A stretch of 64,000 nucleotides of DNA from Norana najaformis. Lineage: Eukaryota > Annelida > Clitellata > Crassiclitellata > Hormogastridae. Below, one piece after another: positions 61,532-64,000 of the stretch (positions within the stretch are counted from its first letter, which is position 1; each line of letters opens with the position of its first letter). Below the pieces are notes generated by a model that was not told where the DNA came from, made no database searches, and saw only the letters and a program-made list of their open reading frames with translations. The stretch lies in assembly GCA_964023275.1 (NCBI GenBank), contig OZ029925.1, positions 11,102,184-11,166,183 on the forward strand. The letters run 5' to 3'. Both the position numbers and the translations under genes were made by a program.

Positions 61532-64000
61532 AACGCACCCGTACTCGAAAAGTAGCTGGTTAATACAGGCGAAAAAGCAAAAAGCTTTCCCTGGTTAAAA
61601 CAGGCGAAAGTGTTGGCTGCTTCTTTTTTATTGATTTAAAAGACAGGTTTGCAGGACTACTTTTCAAAAACCTCAAAGAATTTGTCTCATAAAATTGTGT
61701 TTACCACAAAATGTAGATAAGAACTTTTAAACTAGTTATTCTTTGAAAAACCTTCAAATTATTTTTATCTAAGAAAACTTCACCAAATCGGACACGGAAC
61801 TTATTCAATAAGTTTTTTCCGATGAACTTGTAAAAATCCTTCAAATTATGTCATAGAAAATCAAGAGCTAATCTATATACTGATAGAAATAGATCCACCA
61901 AAGATCAACAGTTACATAGTACATTGTTACGAATAATACACACAATAAGATAATGAATGTATTACACACACTCAGGAATTAATCCGAGAACTGTTGTCTG
62001 ATTTTGCCGTCACTTTCCTGTTTACGTGGCTTCGGTTGAAGACATCAGCCTATGAAATTCAGCGAATGTTTTGCTTAGTAAAAGCACAGATTACGAGGTA
62101 ACACACAAAATGCAGAAAACATATCACACCAAAGGCAATAGTATAATAGTCATCAGGAAACAGCGCGAATATCATAAGGACACCATATTGAAATCCATTT
62201 ACAGGCATTGTATGTATGATTGACTATCACCCACGCTGAATCTTTCCAGGCTAGTCAAAGTCAAAAGTTTAAGTCATCCCTAGCGATGTTCTTACATCTT
62301 GTAATAGCCAACTTCCGCTTTACAACGACGACACACATACAGGCTTACGCTACAGCTAGCGACGCACATACGTAGCCGTAATCATAATCGAGAATTTATA
62401 AAACGCCAATTGGAGAAGAACGCCTCGCAGACGAGTTAATATCGTCAGTATAACTTTCCGACGTGTGAAGTTCTCATGTAGTACAAGTGAAAGACACAGA
62501 AGATAAACGTTGCCTGGATTAAGTGATACAATCTCAGAGATAAATCAGCATACTTTGATGAAAAAGACACACCGGAACCATGAGGTCACTCGAAAACTTG
62601 GGTGGAACCATGGCAGCCGTGGCCCTTTGCATCCACCCTCATTCAGAACCTCTTTAAACCAAGAGTAATTATAACGCAGATTCAGATGTTTAGTGCATTC
62701 GAATGCATAGATCCAAATTGAGCTGAACTCCAGAATAGTGAACAGTTTCGTGTCCTGAAATTAGCTTTTAAGTAGCGCCTTAAGAAGTTTCGATTGTACG
62801 AATATGACCTCATTAAAACGCAACCTCACTATAAGTGGGCTACCAGCGGTAGCGTCTCAAGAAAGTTCCGGCTTAACTGCGAAAAAAGCATACACGATAG
62901 CCATTCAAACTCAACGTCAAATAAACTAACAATTTCTTTGCATTACTCCATAGCATTTTCTATACGTTACTCACTGGTATGTCTACTTGGCCTAATAAAA
63001 AATAGGAAAAAGAACAATACATTCACTTGTGTAATTATCAAAGATCGTCAGCTGCCTAAAACTGTTGTGCGAAAAAATTCACCAGTGATTTTTTGCAGTG
63101 TACACGCATTATTAGTAAAATGTTATCGATTAGATTTTGCAATAAGGTAAACGTGGAGCAACAAAAGGCACTGCGGCTCAGCTTTTCCAGGAAACGCAGG
63201 ATAATTAGCTAATACAATAATTTTTAAAACTAAGTTAGTTACTCAACTCTGATACTAGCCATCGCTACAACAGCGGGAAAAATGCCAAAACATGACGAGA
63301 TTAACATTGAAAATTCATAATTCACTTTATCCAAATTTCTGCACTCATTATACATAAATTAGACAACAAATGACCAACTTGGACATTTATATAGCACCTT
63401 TTTGACGTCTCAAAGACGCTGATTAATGCAACAATTTTAGTTTTCAAAGGAAATCTCAATAGAATAGTTATTATAATAGTACGCATCTAGCTACACATCT
63501 AAAGGATACTGGTATAAGAAACACATTCTGCACATATACTTGCACGTTTGGTAAAACTGTAGATATATATGTAAATATACATACATACTTAGAAAGACGT
63601 CTATGAAATCAACCTCGGAAGTTTTTGAGGAAACACCAATACTAAGATTCACATCAAAACGGCTTTCCATAATTAATCACTCTTAATCAAACATCAAGGA
63701 TAATCTTAATGTAAATGAGCTCGGAGAAATTCGCTTCATAAGCAATGTCGGAAAAGACAAAACCGGTTGGTGTATATTCGCATCACAGGAGAGCCAGTGA
63801 TAAAATTCTACCATCACTGTGTCGGAGAAGTGGATTCTGACGCCAAAAATTATCATGAACCAGACGACGTGGAGAAACAACCAGAAGTTGAAATTTGACT
63901 AGATTTTCTGGAACATGTTGGGAATGTAGCTCGTTTCTTCCAGTAAAACGAATGAATTCGTAAACTTGCTGATATTGTTCAATACGGCGAATAGACCAAT
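61532..64000 (+). other. Right end of window, no gene recognised
   Basis: AT-rich. Three short GCGC-type repeat tails occur near 60633, 62387 and 63383. On the minus strand, 64000 to 63680 reads almost open with a hydrophobic, plausibly membrane-like peptide (SKFTNSFVLLEETSYIPNMF, one TAG, then a tryptophan-rich segment). It may be an edge exon or a remnant. I cannot identify it. Confidence 0.4.

Noticed and set aside
62794..63150. 118-codon frame
   Set aside because: No recognisable motif, unspliced, AT-rich composition like the surrounding DNA.

Overview
This is a eukaryotic, almost certainly invertebrate animal, nuclear window. Coding sequence is split into many short exons with GT..AG introns. 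Intergenic and intronic DNA is full of microsatellites, LINE fragments, tRNA-derived SINEs and nested DNA transposons. The myosin essential light chain gene carries the FDFWDGRDG loop that I associate with molluscan essential light chains, so a lophotrochozoan is my best guess; this is inference, not proof.

Five host genes can be read. (1) 3466-7354 (+): the 3' part of a gene whose conserved exons match the C-terminal PIN-like domain of ZNF451-type proteins. (2) 15529-19682 (+): a complete five-exon UBA-containing peptidyl-tRNA hydrolase 2. (3) 22967-41001 (+): a complete 29-exon ABC transporter of the MRP5/ABCC5 class; all splice phases join into 1471 codons plus stop. (4) 42269-47400 (-): a six-exon myosin essential light chain, tail-to-tail with the transporter. 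(5) 51128-58924 (+): a five-exon UNC93-like membrane protein with a long acidic N-terminal extension. The genes have no obvious shared pathway; this is ordinary gene neighbourhood, not an operon.

The mobile DNA is the more unusual part. At the left edge a 2.35-kb element with ~110-bp imperfect terminal inverted repeats, carrying one intact 564-codon ORF and its own TATA/CRE-like promoter, sits inside a decayed RTE-type retrotransposon whose ORF resumes on the far side. At 53.7-54.6 kb a fold-back element with arms of a 14-bp minisatellite sits inside a CR1/L2-like LINE fragment in an UNC93 intron, with a perfect 8-bp target duplication. A second high-copy uncharacterised gene family is present as a frameshifted pseudogene at 7.9-10.1 kb. 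Other RTE and CR1/L2 fragments lie at 11.3, 12.4 and 17.5-18.4 kb.

Short repeats ending in variants of GGCGCTATATAAAT occur more than ten times. The stretches 10.1-15.5, 19.9-22.9, 47.4-51.1 and 58.9-64 kb hold no gene I can recognise. The right end (59-64 kb) is mostly unexplained apart from a 360-bp direct duplication.
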